The notes under the pieces were generated by a model, which saw nothing but the letters and a program-made list of their open reading frames with translations, was not told the origin of the DNA and did no database searches. Positions 34,196-45,177 of a stretch of 64,000 nt of DNA are shown here, piece after piece. Source of the DNA: Topomyia yanbarensis (taxonomy: Eukaryota > Arthropoda > Insecta > Diptera > Culicidae); the NCBI RefSeq assembly GCF_030247195.1, contig NC_080670.1:46390194-46454193 (forward strand). The letters are read 5' to 3'. Numbering within the stretch: the stretch's first letter is position 1; the number at the start of each line of letters is the position of its first letter. The position numbers and the translations under genes are program-made.

Positions 34196-34746
34196 ATGTC
34201 AACAGACTCTTGTGTACGACATTGACAACGAAATATTTTTTCTCGTTAAAATCAATTACACGTGGAACAATTCTTTCCCAATCTATATTATACAAAAAAA
34301 AGTCTGCTCGTGAAAAAATAGATTCCGCATGTCATGTTAAATTAAATAAAACTCCTGCATTTGATTATGGTGACGAAATATATTGAACAGATTGCCGTTG
34401 AACCCACGCGTCACCCCTATTGGAATGTATGGCGTTTTTCTACACTGATTAATTCTACTTCAGTTTTCCATCGATTTAGAGTCTCAAACTGATATATGAG
34501 CTACTTCATGTAATCAATGTAATGGTCATTTGCATTACTGCCGATTATAAGTGCAAAGCTATTTCAGCCACAGTATGGTACAACCCTTTTGAAATCATCA
34601 GAAGGGTACTATTCATTATGCGAGCGATGTCGGACAATAGACATATTGCCGGGTCTAGGTTATCATATTGGCTTCAACAGCACAAATGTCACGAGTTGTG
34701 AAGTCGAGTATAAGTCGGGAATCTATCGCAATACTCGTATATACAT

Positions 34747-34994
34747 GGTCGGTGTTAAGTCAGACCGGACTAAGTGACAAAATATTGATTTCGAGAAAAA
34801 CGAGTTTAAAGTTTGAATCGTAGCATCCTTTACATTATAATTGAAAATTAATTTTTGTCATAATTCTTGATTATTGTTACATATTCCAAATCTGGCAAAA
34901 GTCGAATGTAGCTGACGAAATTTCCTATCCAGTGACATCATTATCTCATTTTTTTATGTTTTGCGACCTAGTCCGGTCTGACTTAACACCGACC
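34747..34994. mobile_element. 248-bp MITE with 29-bp inverted ends (TSD ACAT)
   Basis: GGTCGGTGTTAAGTCAGACC and nine more bases at the left (34747-34775) are mirrored at the right (34966-34994) with a single mismatch. ACAT lies on each side (34743-34746 and 34995-34998). The interior is AT-rich with no open frame. A 4-bp duplication fits several superfamilies, so the class is unassigned. Confidence 0.75.
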
Positions 34995-34998
34995 ACAT

Positions 34999-37900
34999 GT
35001 CACGTGGATTTGTCACACTAATTTTGTTGAAAGCAACGAAAATGGGGTTAAGGTATTTTCGTATAGAGAAGTTTCCTTAATGCAAATACGGCTCTTGATC
35101 CAAGGCTACAGATGCTTTTCATACCTCCAGAAGGCGGTATAGATTCATAGTTGCTGTACTTTTTTGCAGAACCAACTCCAAGCATTGTCGATCAGAGCAC
35201 TACCCATTTCATAATCAACCCATTTTGAACAGCAACTAGGAGATACCAAACACGTTGGCGTGCAGTCGAAATATCGAAACCCACTCTCACTTAGCGTCTC
35301 TAATTTACAAGAATAATCGACCTCTTGGTTTCATTTCAAAGTTGTGCGGAATTTCACGGAACTCTATTGCCACAAATTGTTGTATTGTTTCCGTGTGCGG
35401 CCAATCCTGCCCGGTTTGGACGCCAAATGGCTTCACCTAAAGATCGAGCGAGTTCAAAAATAGTTCATATGGCTTGCTCTCAGTAATCTACCGTAGCGCG
35501 TTACTTTGAACCTTCCGCTGTACTCCAATAGATGTCGACCGATTGACCTCAGAACCTTAGAAGAAAAGAGTAAGACTCAACAAAGAGATTTTGTCATTAA
35601 GCTGCAGAACGGAAATGTCGGCTGTGTGGCTAACTAATAAGTTTTCATTAGAATACTTTGATGTCTTCCTGATTTGTGTGAGAATTGGTTACTTTTGGAA
35701 TTATCTGTGTCTTGAATCAAAAATAAAAATGGCTTTCAATCATTATATGCCAATTATTCTACATTTAGACTTCGTCTCATCAGTACCTGGCACTAACTTA
35801 CACAAATTTGAAGATCATTGCGTACATGCCTACCAAATTAAGCGTTACACTAATCTCCAACATTAAATTCCGAGTTTACAACACATAACTTTTTCCCATA
35901 TAACCTTCTAAAGTGTCCGAAGTACACGTTCAACACAAGCACTTGTCCCTCAACAAATAAACAAAAAAAAACTCCAATCGCGTGAATAAAGTAAACGATC
36001 GCTGCTTCCACTTGATCTGCCATTAGAGGTTACTTTCGGGATGGTTGGCTGACGAAGTGCCCCCTAACAAGCAGCACTGAGCCATAAAACACAGGCGAAT
36101 AAATCAAGCAGCTTTTATATCTCCATACACTATTCCTCGCATGTATAGTTAATCATGCACATGTTTTTTTGTTTCTTTCCTGCTCCCGCTTGCTAGGGCA
36201 AATGTTATTGCTTCCGTTGAACATCTTTATCTCCGTCGGGATGATTGTTTCATATCGGGCTGGAGAAAATACCACCCCACTAGAACAAACCAACTCGAAA
36301 TTCCGAACGCAAACCGCAAAAGCGTAGAGAAGTTCAAAAGCTTCCCCGGTCTACTAGTTGGATAGATGGACCAATTCGTCCCAGCACCGCCAACATTCTA
36401 CCGACAGAACATTCCCTGCCCCCTGCACACAAATGAGAGGAACAGAAAAACCTAGACTGTTATTATGTTTAACAATCTTTCCATGAAGTTGTTGCAATTG
36501 ATTTAGGTACTCGACTCCAGGCTTATGAACTCGACACATCTCTCATATAATCGCACAGTTTTTTTTGCGCCACAGAGCGATCACCGGATGCGAGCGGCAA
36601 GCTAGCAGAACTAGGAGCAACACGAGAATGATATAAATAAATGTTTATTCAAAAACCACGACCCATGAACGATTGTTGCTACCACTGAGCGAACCGGCAC
36701 TGCTGCTGGTCTGAAGCCTGTACGAAAATTGCAACCGTCCGGTCGGCCAGTGAAACCATAAATCCATTTGGATTAAGACAATGTTACTCTTCCCGCAATG
36801 AACCCCGTTTAGCAGTCGGCCGAACAGGAGGGAACATCATGCCCGGCCACCCCACGGTCGTTACAGCCAAGAATGGGAGCACACGAGAAGTTATCGAAGG
36901 CTTCGCGTGACTCCAGCAAGGGGTGAAAAAAAACAGCGTGAGATGTTGTAACGTAGTAGCTTCGATTACTAGCCCCATGCATTCATCTAATCGGGCAGGG
37001 GGCAACAATGTAGCGTCCTTTAAGTGGTCAAACAAATCCGTCACGGAAAGAAGTAGGTCACAGGTGCCCTGGGGAGTCTCGCTGACTAGCTAAACAAAAA
37101 TTTACCAGACACGAAATTCTGTCTCAGGCCGTCGCCTGGTCGTCGTCGTCACCGTTATATTCGCAGCGCAACTTTTGTAGGTCTTTGGAGCGAGCGCGAA
37201 GTAAAAAAAACCGCAGCAAAACTGTCGATTTCCTTCTTAGATATGTGTACAGCAATTTTCTGCGGTCGCGCCGAACGAAGCTCGCGGCCAACCGCGAATT
37301 GCAATATTTGCATTCATAATCTCCCGTGCTTCGGTGGGTTGGCCCTTTCTCACCCGGAAGGCAGAGGAAACCGTTCATTTCAGGACCCAGTCGCGCACGA
37401 AACACCCTTCTCGCTCAAACAGAGATAACAAATGAGAGCAGCGGGAAAATTTCACTTTGACGCGTTTTTACACCGAACTGGTGCAGTATGATGATGACCA
37501 AGAACCAACCAACCAACCCGTCCCGGATAATGATGATGATTGTGGCTGTCTAACGGGCAGTGCAATGGTAGCAGGTCCAAGGGCTATTTACTTTCGAAAA
37601 AAAAACCTGCTTCAATCTGATTTTGTTCGGCTGCATACGCCCATTGATGCTGCAGGGTTCACATAGTTGCATCATTAGATAAGTTGTAGAGTACTCCAAT
37701 TAGGCTTGCGGGAGCCTCGCTGATAAGTGTGTTAAGACCCGTTCGTGGTACACTTCAAAGGGAATCGGTAGGCTGCATAACTGTACACGGGACAGTTTTT
37801 CATCGAAAAATTAGCAAATCGGGCAAGCGAGCGAGGTGAAACAAAAGGCTCGAGAACCGTTACTGAATTGAGCCTTCTGCACAAAATGTTCGCTTCAAAC

Positions 37901-38446
37901 TGGCGCTAAACCCCTTAACAGGGCAATTCTACATAATTCATTCTAATTTAAAATTTTAAACGAACTTGAACTAGAATTTAGAGCTGTGCTCAAAAAACAA
38001 AAGACTAATTACAAACTGAGCAATGAAAGCTTGAGCTGAACAGGTTCGTCGCCTATGGTCATTCAATATTCGCGTCAAGTCTTTTGTTTCTCGCTGACTG
38101 CGGCAAAGACGACGATGGCGTGGAAGCGAAACGAATCAGCCCACTTTGTTTAGGCACTTGCTTGTATTTAATGTGTAGCCGTACACTCAACGCTCTGCTG
38201 TTCTGCTACTGTGTGTCGTTTATGCGAAGCAGGTCCTTGAATGAGATGAGGTTTCCATCTTCAGGTCAAAACGTGGTTGAGCTCAAGCTCGCAGTGATGA
38301 GTAGAACATTTTCAACAAGTTAATCAGTTAAATTTTTGTCGATGATGCGTTTTAAGAAATAGTTCGTTTCATGTATAATTCAACGATAGGCTGATGTATT
38401 GATACCGTTTAATGAGAAAATACTTGTCAATTTGTTGTAATAGTTA
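34999..38446. other. Non-coding DNA without recognised genes
   Basis: No family signature is seen. About 36560-38110 is less AT-rich and repeat-poor. Open frames at 37124-37428 on both strands are mutual shadows with no motif. Confidence 0.35.
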
Positions 38447-38650
38447 CAGGGTGACCGAAAATCTTCGTATTTCGGATAACAAATATTTTTTTATTAAGAT
38501 CTTCAAAGTTAATATACGTTCTTCATTACAGAAAAATGCTTACTAGGAAGTTGAATATGTTTACCTCAAAATGATCTCCCCGTACTAAGACACACGCATT
38601 CAAACGTTTCAGGAAGGTTATAGATTTAGAATAGAAGTTTCGATCTTACC
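38447..38650 (-). pseudogene. Tc1/mariner transposase C-terminus and terminal repeat, remnant
   Basis: TA followed by CAGGGTGACCGAAAATC at 38445-38463 looks like a mariner-type terminus. On the minus strand, 38526-38649 is open and ends at TAA. It reads ...Phe-Leu-Lys-Arg-Leu-Asn-Ala-Cys...Gly-Asp-His-Phe-Glu, which matches the C-terminal pattern (arginine/leucine, cysteine, G-x-H-F-E) of many insect IS630/mariner transposases. These enzymes cut and paste at TA sites. The catalytic DDE/DDD core and the other terminus are absent, so this is a dead 3' fragment. The call rests on this short motif and its position next to the terminus. Confidence 0.5.
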
Positions 38651-38924
38651 TCACAGACCGAGAGATAATGGTTATCAAAGGGCATTAACAAACAGACACA
38701 TTTACTTCCAGGGAGTCACTTGGGACAGTTGATGTTTCGGCTGTATTTGAATTGTGTGCATTTAATGTTAAAGACTTCAGACTGGTGCAAAGTATTAAAA
38801 TCATATTTGCTGAATGGAAGATCGCAAACTCACGCTTGGGGGGCACGGTTGGTCCATTTTCTGGGGGCACTATAGGGCATTACTATAATGTAAATTTGTA
38901 TTACCTAGACAGTAAAATTTTGCG

Positions 38925-39036
38925 CAATTTCGGACGAAAATTTCCAAAACAAAATGAAGAGGGCATAAAGAACGCAATTGCATCTGTTCAAGATGGTAAC
39001 AGTATTCGATCAACCTCTAAACAATTCAAGATTCCG
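38925..39036 (+). pseudogene. Pipsqueak-type HTH reading frame, 5' part
   Basis: An in-frame segment reads like the N-terminal part of a psq (CENP-B/pogo-like) helix-turn-helix: an aromatic/basic start, then Asn-Glu-Glu-Gly-Ile-Lys-Asn-Ala-Ile...Gly-Asn-Ser-Ile-Arg-Ser-Thr-Ser-Lys-Gln-Phe-Lys-Ile-Pro. Such domains bind DNA in pogo/Tigger transposases and in some host regulators. The frame is broken after Ile-Pro by a foreign segment and continues at 40511. No DDE domain is seen. Whether the source is a transposon or a host gene is open. Confidence 0.5.
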
Positions 39037-40510
39037 GCGATGGTCAGCTATTTTCGTCCGCGTCCCTTATCACCAATTTTTATACAGTGATTCATCAGCA
39101 GTGCTATCTTTGAAAATGAACAACCTTGGTTATGCAACCAATTAATTAATTAAATAATTAAGCAATCATTTCGTTATATTCTGAATTGCACATATTTTGT
39201 CGTATGTAATTTTAAATGTACTTTCATTTGATGGCATTGTAAGGGAACACGTATCCGCCGGTTGATGCCAATCGAGCTGACATTTCTTTAGACTGAACAA
39301 ACTAATTTATTTGTTTGTTTAGTGTTTATTCGACCAACTAGGAAACGAATCTACTGGGTCTTTAATGCGGGTGGGAAATACGCAAGGTCTTGTCTGAGTG
39401 AATGACTTATGAATTATGTATGAGGGTGAAGAATTGACAATTCGCAAGAATAATTCAAAACCAATTCCAAATGTGCGGCAATCATTTCAGCACGAGGTAC
39501 AAATGTTTTATTGACATTGAAATTTAATGGATTACTTTTAGTCCATTAACTCGTCAGTCAATTATACTGAGCTAAGAATAAGTACGTACTATTTGGAAAC
39601 GGGGGGTGTTTGATTCGTGCATGATGTTAATATCGTTTAGGAACGCAGCATTTATATTTTTTCTGTTTCGCGTCTTCATTGTAATATCGGAACGTTTACT
39701 CGAACGATGTGGAAAATTTCAAGTTACGGGATCTTAATATACTTGTGATTATACCAATAAGGACCATTTATAAATTCTGCCACGCTATTAGAAGGAAGAG
39801 ATATGACTAATTGTGACATAAATGGGAGGGGAGCACGTCATATGCTTTGACGCAATCGGCCGTTTTACGCACGATTGCGCCATATATAGGCAATTCCATA
39901 GAACATGAACACTTTTGTGAAGGAAAAACTAAAATAATTTGATTCGTATTAGACCAAGGGGAAAAATAACGTGGTAGTATGACAGAGAGTTAGTTAGTAT
40001 TGGGTAATCTTTGCGTGACATAATTTTTGAATGTTCCACCATACCACTTTTAAACTCATTGTTTACGGTCCATTTTACATTGTCAATAACACTCCCGACA
40101 GCCGGCTGTCCGGAGTTCAAGTTGTTTTCGATGAAACAATCTCGATAAACGATTGGCCAGAGTTTAAACGCCTAGAAAATTTACGTATCCTACAGTCAAT
40201 AAACTATTCAAACATGCACGAAAATATAGTGAAGCGAATCCTGACTAACAACCCACCCGCTACCCAATCCGTGGTACTTATGGGAGTGTCACTGAGTCGG
40301 GGCCTTCCGTTAAGTAAGTACCACATCAACACTTCCTTTCTCATCCCAAGTTACGGTAAAGATGGTCGTGGCCCGCAATGGTGGCTCTCAGGCGAAACTT
40401 TCGCTTGGACTGGATCAATTGTTATTCCCAAACAATGCTCCTCAAGTAGTCTGGCTGGAAATGAGAGTCATCAGTCTGCAATCTACGAAGTATACCGTGC
40501 TTGCGCAACG
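39037..40510. mobile_element. 1474-bp insertion in the psq frame, 26-bp flanking repeats
   Basis: The 26-bp word beginning CAACCTCTAAACAATTCAAG occurs at 39011-39036 and, identically, at 40511-40536. The psq protein pattern runs into the first copy and continues out of the second. The segment between is therefore an insertion with a long target duplication. It has neither inverted ends nor a poly-A tail. It holds a frame of 160 codons (40031-40510) with a faintly leucine-rich-repeat-like middle (Leu-Glu-Asn-Leu-Arg-Ile-Leu) but no family I can name. A template-switch repair event or a non-LTR insertion without a poly-A tail are alternatives. Confidence 0.55.
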
Positions 40511-40605
40511 CAACCTCTAAACAATTCAAGATTCCGTTCGAAGCATTACGTGCTCGTGTGAAAGGAAAGTGCTTGTCATCAATGAAAGCACGTAAGATAT
40601 TTCGC
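40511..40605 (+). pseudogene. Pipsqueak-type HTH reading frame, 3' part
   Basis: In the frame beginning ACC at 40513 the sequence reads Thr-Ser-Lys-Gln-Phe-Lys-Ile-Pro-Phe-Glu-Ala-Leu-Arg-Ala-Arg-Val-Lys-Gly-Lys. This is the expected third helix and basic end of a psq domain. GTGAGT at 40606-40611 could be a 5' splice site, otherwise TAA follows immediately. It pairs with 38925-39036. Confidence 0.5.
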
Positions 40606-40611
40606 GTGAGT

Positions 40612-41410
40612 TAACAATATAATGATTTAAGGTAATGGAATAATTTTAATTCAAAGTAAAAGGAATTAAAAAAAAATGCTCCGAAGCGCATACGTGGTCC
40701 TTGCACTACTAAGCAACCACTTGAGCCGGAATGCGCAACGTCAATTCCACACTCTGGCGACGACAAGGACATCGAAGAAGTTATTCGCAACTGCAAAGCC
40801 AGACGCAGCTGCTGAAAAAACATGTTTTTTCAATATGTCTTTTCACGGTTTTACAATTTGTCACATCATTTGCCGCTTCCTCGTTTTATTACCTGAATCA
40901 ATTCAATGGACTGCATTTATGATTTGCGCTATTTTTTAAATACTTTGCAGTATTCATACTCTTCGAATAAAAGTTAAACCGCTGATTTTCTAGGCGTGTA
41001 CATTGTTTTATTTCACCTCGAATATAGTGACCTATCGTATCCCCAGATTTTAAAAAAACATCGAAAAAAATACCTTCACCTTATTGGATTTAGCTTGAAA
41101 AATATTTAGCCAGGCATAAAATCATTATTGCCAAAACGTTGCCCGATGTGTAACCTATTCAACGAGTGTTTGTTTGCCTAAATCAGTGCAAAAAATACCA
41201 TCGGACAAACTCGCCAAAGAAAACTGACCTACTTGGGCGCATTCTACGCTAGAGATCATTTTGAAAATCTAATTTTAGCGGAATGGTAAATAATGTTTTG
41301 AAAAAAAAAAACTAAAATTATTTGTTTCACAATAGTTTATCAATTGTACAGCAAATCATACCAGAATAGTGGAGAACAGTTCATGTTGTAAAGAAGGAAT
41401 GAGATTTTTT
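40612..41410. other. Unassigned DNA downstream of the psq remnant
   Basis: A frame at 40681-40813 (Glu-Pro-Glu-Cys...Asp-Asp-Lys-Asp-Ile-Glu-Glu-Val-Ile) looks mildly coding-like and ends at TGA. It has no recognised domain and could be part of the same decayed gene or transposon. Confidence 0.3.
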
Positions 41411-42480
41411 GAGATTGAAGCTGTAGAGCTTGGTTGACAGGTGGGCTCCCAGTCAGAATCACTCACTACAATTGCATACGAGACGGGAAATGTCGCCAAC
41501 TAAAACACTGCGTAAGCTGAATTACAGCGAGCCATGATTCTGGTTGTGATATTGAGTGTGCGATTCAGTTCAGTGCGGACGTCACAATCGCGTGGGAATG
41601 AGCGTTTATTTGTTTGCGCTTTAAACCGCGTTAATCCAATTGTAAGTGGTTTTGCGTTTATTAAATCATCGGGGCGTTACTGTGTTTGCGAAAACTTGGG
41701 CGTAGATGCGCGTGGATGATTGCGATTGCATGTTCGTCGTATTCACGTAACATCGCGAAGGGCTCGAGCGTTTGTAAGTTAACGTGTTCGATTGCATGGG
41801 ATTGTTTGTACCTCGCGTATATAAATTCGATTTTATAACCGTATGGCCATTCGCATATTTGTATTCTTGAATAATCGCTAATTCTCAATGTGCGGCTCAG
41901 ATGCTTCGAGAGAGTGAGTTTTCCCATACCCCTAGAGTTTTCGGTTATGTCGCCCTGAAGCTCGTTGTCTACATGAGCGATTTTTTTTATAATGGTCCTG
42001 CTGAACGCATGAACCTTGGCTGCGATCACCGGCGGCCAAGCTTCCGGATGTGACAGTTTCATGATTTCATGGGGACACGCGTTTATATAATGGTACTTGA
42101 GATCACGTTTGCAAATTCGTAGGTATTAAAACGGTCACTCATTCACAGAGGCGTTTTTATGTTTGCGAAATGATGCGTGGATGATCGCAATTGCATGTTC
42201 GCGTTTGCTACCAATGTTGTATTATCGCGCAAGAATCGAGCGTTTATATGTTAACGAGATTAATCGCGAGGGCGTGTGTCACTTCGTGTGTGTATTTGTA
42301 TAACCGCGTATTTCAGTGTATGGTTCAGATCTAGAAGAGAGTGAGTTTCCCCATAACGCTAGAGTACCGGCCATGGAGCCCCGAATCTGGATGCTTAGTG
42401 TATATGAGTTAAGTATTTTAAGGTAGGAGCACCCGGACGAGCACGATTTATGACTTTGTGAACTCACGGTTAGACCTATG
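41411..42480. repeat. Repeat K, copy 2, with degenerate internal repetition
   Basis: 41411-41640 matches 28241-28490. Downstream, GATGCGTGGATGATCGCAAT-type words, TGTTAACG..TT and GAGAGTGAGTTTYCCCATA appear twice (about 41700-41960 and 42170-42360). The block is thus an old tandem array with unit length near 450 bp. No coding sequence is convincing. Confidence 0.5.
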
Positions 42481-42592
42481 ATTTTCGAGATGAAACATTT
42501 ACTAAAAGTGAGCAGGACGCATTAGCATACGTAAGTCTACCACATACAATTCCACCAGGTATGCCGTGCCATTCTGCAAGCGCTGAACAATA

Positions 42593-44246
42593 GAGTGTCC
42601 CAAAATGACATCATGTTAAAAAGTCATCGGGCTTACTTCTTAAATGAAAGGTTAGGGTATTGGGACCACTTTCTTCTTCGGAGTGAGTTTGCTAAAACGC
42701 TTCCTACTGGTGGCGTGTGGCGACTTTTGATTTTTTGAAAAAATGGGCCGATTTTGGATAAAATTTCAAATTTATGCCTGTTGAAGTGGTCCTGAACTGT
42801 CTTAGATTTTTTTTCAGCATTTTTAATTTTTCTGGAGATCCAAACGGAGAAGTTTGGTTAGTTAGTTTGTACAAATTTGGAATTATAAGAGCGGCAGGGC
42901 CATTAAAACTTAGTAAAAAGTGAAATTCTTAGTATTTTTCAGTATTTTTTCCTCAAAACTGGGTATCTACAAAATTTTAAAAGTACAGAAAACACTTTAT
43001 ATAGTTGAGCCGAATTCAAGGGCGTAATTTTGCTGAAGAAAGTGTATAGCTACGGCCAATGGGGTATAAGTTATTTACGTTTTTGTTAAATAACCTTTTG
43101 ACATTTTATGATATTCATAAAAAATAACACTGTTCTACAAAATAAAACAACTTAAGTGGGCTTAGTCCGCATATTATTTTTCGGAAAATAGAAGGAAAAT
43201 GATGAAAAATGGCGTTTTTCGCTTGTCTCTAGTACATCAGAAACGGTTTTTATGAGCATTTGACGATTTTTTTAAAAAATATTTTCTATACTAATAGCCA
43301 CCTAGCGGGTTTAAAAATCACTAAAATTAAACAAATATGTCGAGTTAATGGCAAGTTATGGCGTATATTTGAGGGCTGAATTGATTAACGTACTTACATT
43401 TTGTATATAAAGTCTTATTTTCATGTTAGGAACTTTGAAGTGGAGAAAAATGCAGAAGAGTGAGGTGAGTGTTGAAAAACTGATATTTACTGTTTAGATC
43501 ACATAATTTCGATATAGTCAAATTTGTGGCAAATATCCTCGAAAAAGTTTTTCAACAGAATACAGCGCATCTTCTGACACAATCGTTTTGTTGAAGATGC
43601 CTCCTAGAAGTAATTATGGAGAATTAACTCTTCAAAAAATAATTAGAGACTTGGCGTCATTAGCAAAGTTATTGTTTTTATAATTTAAGTTACAAAAAAA
43701 ATCATCAGATGCTCATTAAACCTGGTTCTGACATACTAAATACGCACAGAAAACGTCATTTTTCATGTTTTTCCTTCTATTTTTCGAAAAACAATGTGTG
43801 GTCAAAGCACATTTGAACTGATTTACTTTTTGGAACAGCATTATTTTTGATAAATTGCTAAAAATGCCAAAGATTATCTAACAAAAACTTGAATAACTCA
43901 TACCCCATTAGCCATAGCTATACACTTTCTTAAGCAAAATTACGCCCCTGAATTCAGCTCAACTATATAAAGTGTTTTCTGTACTTTTAAAATTTTGTAG
44001 ATACCCAGTTTTGAAGAAAAAATACTGAAAAACATTAAAAATTTCACTTTTTACTAAGTTTTAATGGCCCTGCCGCTCTTATAATTCCAAATTTGTACAA
44101 ACTAACTAACCAAACTTCTCCGTTTGGATCTCCAGAAAAATTAAAAATGCTGAAAAAAAATCTAAGACAGTTCAGGACCACATCAACCTTTCATTTAAGA
44201 AGTGAGCCCGATGACTTTTTTAACATGATGTCATTTTGGGACACCC
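42593..44246. mobile_element. 1654-bp almost complete palindrome (TA-flanked foldback)
   Basis: The left end GAGTGTCCCAAAATGACATC and the reverse complement of the right end GGGTGTCCCAAAATGACATC match. TA flanks both sides (42591-42592 and 44247-44248). The two arms stay complementary for roughly 700-800 bp, with scattered mismatches increasing towards the centre (left arm to about 43290, right arm from about 43680). Neither arm encodes a transposase. TA duplications suggest Tc1/mariner-type mobilisation. The transcript of such an element would form a very long double-stranded hairpin. Confidence 0.8.
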
Positions 44247-44248
44247 TA

Positions 44249-44993
44249 CTGAACAAGTTAGCTGAAGCAGAAAGTTTCCTTCGTAAAAAAGGACGACGAC
44301 TCAGCTGAAGATCTGGCACCATGCACCACGGAAAAGTCCATTCGAACCATCATTTCGAAATACAGATAAGTGGAAACCGTCGATAAGGTACTGCCTTTTG
44401 CTCTATTGGACAAACCGGATTTCTAGAAAGACGATCAGCGACGGACTAGATGTTATAAACACCGGGAAAACAGATGGCAGTTTGAAAATGATACGACGTA
44501 CGATATTTCTTATTATTGTCCAAATAGTAAAAAGGGAAGCAAGCAGGTTTATCACGAATGGATAAGAAGAATGATCAGAATTGCTTTACTAATTTAGTAC
44601 AAAAAAGTCTAAAAGATGCGGGAAATTAAGTAGAGAGTTCTATTTTGTCGCTTTTGACGACATGGGGACAGGAAAAAGTAATTTACTTATTTTTAAACAA
44701 CAATGTGCCAAAACCAGGAAATGCAGAATGGTTTTCTTGCTTTTCAACACAAGAATCAAGCTATAAATGTTCACCATGAAATACGGTTAACATAGCAATT
44801 AATAATATTTACTACACCAAAGTACATGCAATTACCTAATACAATGAGACAAAAATATAGCATGAACGTGATTTAATAAACTTAAAGGAAACCAATATAC
44901 ATGAAAATACTTGTTCTCCGCTTTAATATGAGTGAAGGAAATTGGTAATCGGTTTTCGATATTTCTCGCGAAATGTCAATTCCCATCTTTCAT
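44249..44993. other. Unassigned AT-rich DNA
   Basis: Nothing recognised. Confidence 0.4.
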
Positions 44994-45003
44994 ACCTGAT
45001 TAA

Positions 45004-45167
45004 GCGGGTGGGCGTAGCGTAGTTGGTAAATCGATTGCTTTGTACGCAGCGCACCTGGGCTCGAGTCCGACCCCGCACATAGGGTTAGAAACTTTTCATA
45101 AGAGATTTTTCTGACCCGAAGAGGCGAATGACCTTAAGGTTAAAACCTCTATAATCGAAATAAAAAA
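45004..45167 (+). mobile_element. tRNA-derived SINE, best-preserved copy (TSD ACCTGATTAA)
   Basis: GCGTAGCGTAGTTGGTAA is A-box-like and GGGCTCGAGTCCGACCCC contains a good B box. The 3' part has CACATAGGGTTAGAAAC, AAGGTTAAAACCTCTATAAT and ends AAATAAAAAAA. ACCTGATTAA flanks it at 44994-45003 and 45168-45177. The roughly 30-base spacing of A and B boxes fits a Pol III internal promoter. Confidence 0.9.
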
Positions 45168-45177
45168 ACCTGATTAA

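Noticed and set aside
35255..35440. Reverse-transcriptase fragment
   Set aside because: A phrase resembling Asn-Arg-Pro-Leu-Gly-Phe suggested a retroelement, but no YxDD box or neighbouring motif is present in any frame.
40031..40561. The longest open frame (176 codons) as a host gene
   Set aside because: No family is recognisable, and its last 50 bases are the repeated 26-bp word and psq sequence read in the wrong frame. It lies inside a segment flanked by direct repeats.
45004..45167. tRNA gene
   Set aside because: A and B boxes are present but no cloverleaf acceptor stem closes. The sequence recurs at 23589 and 25223 with an A-rich tail and target duplications, so it is a SINE.
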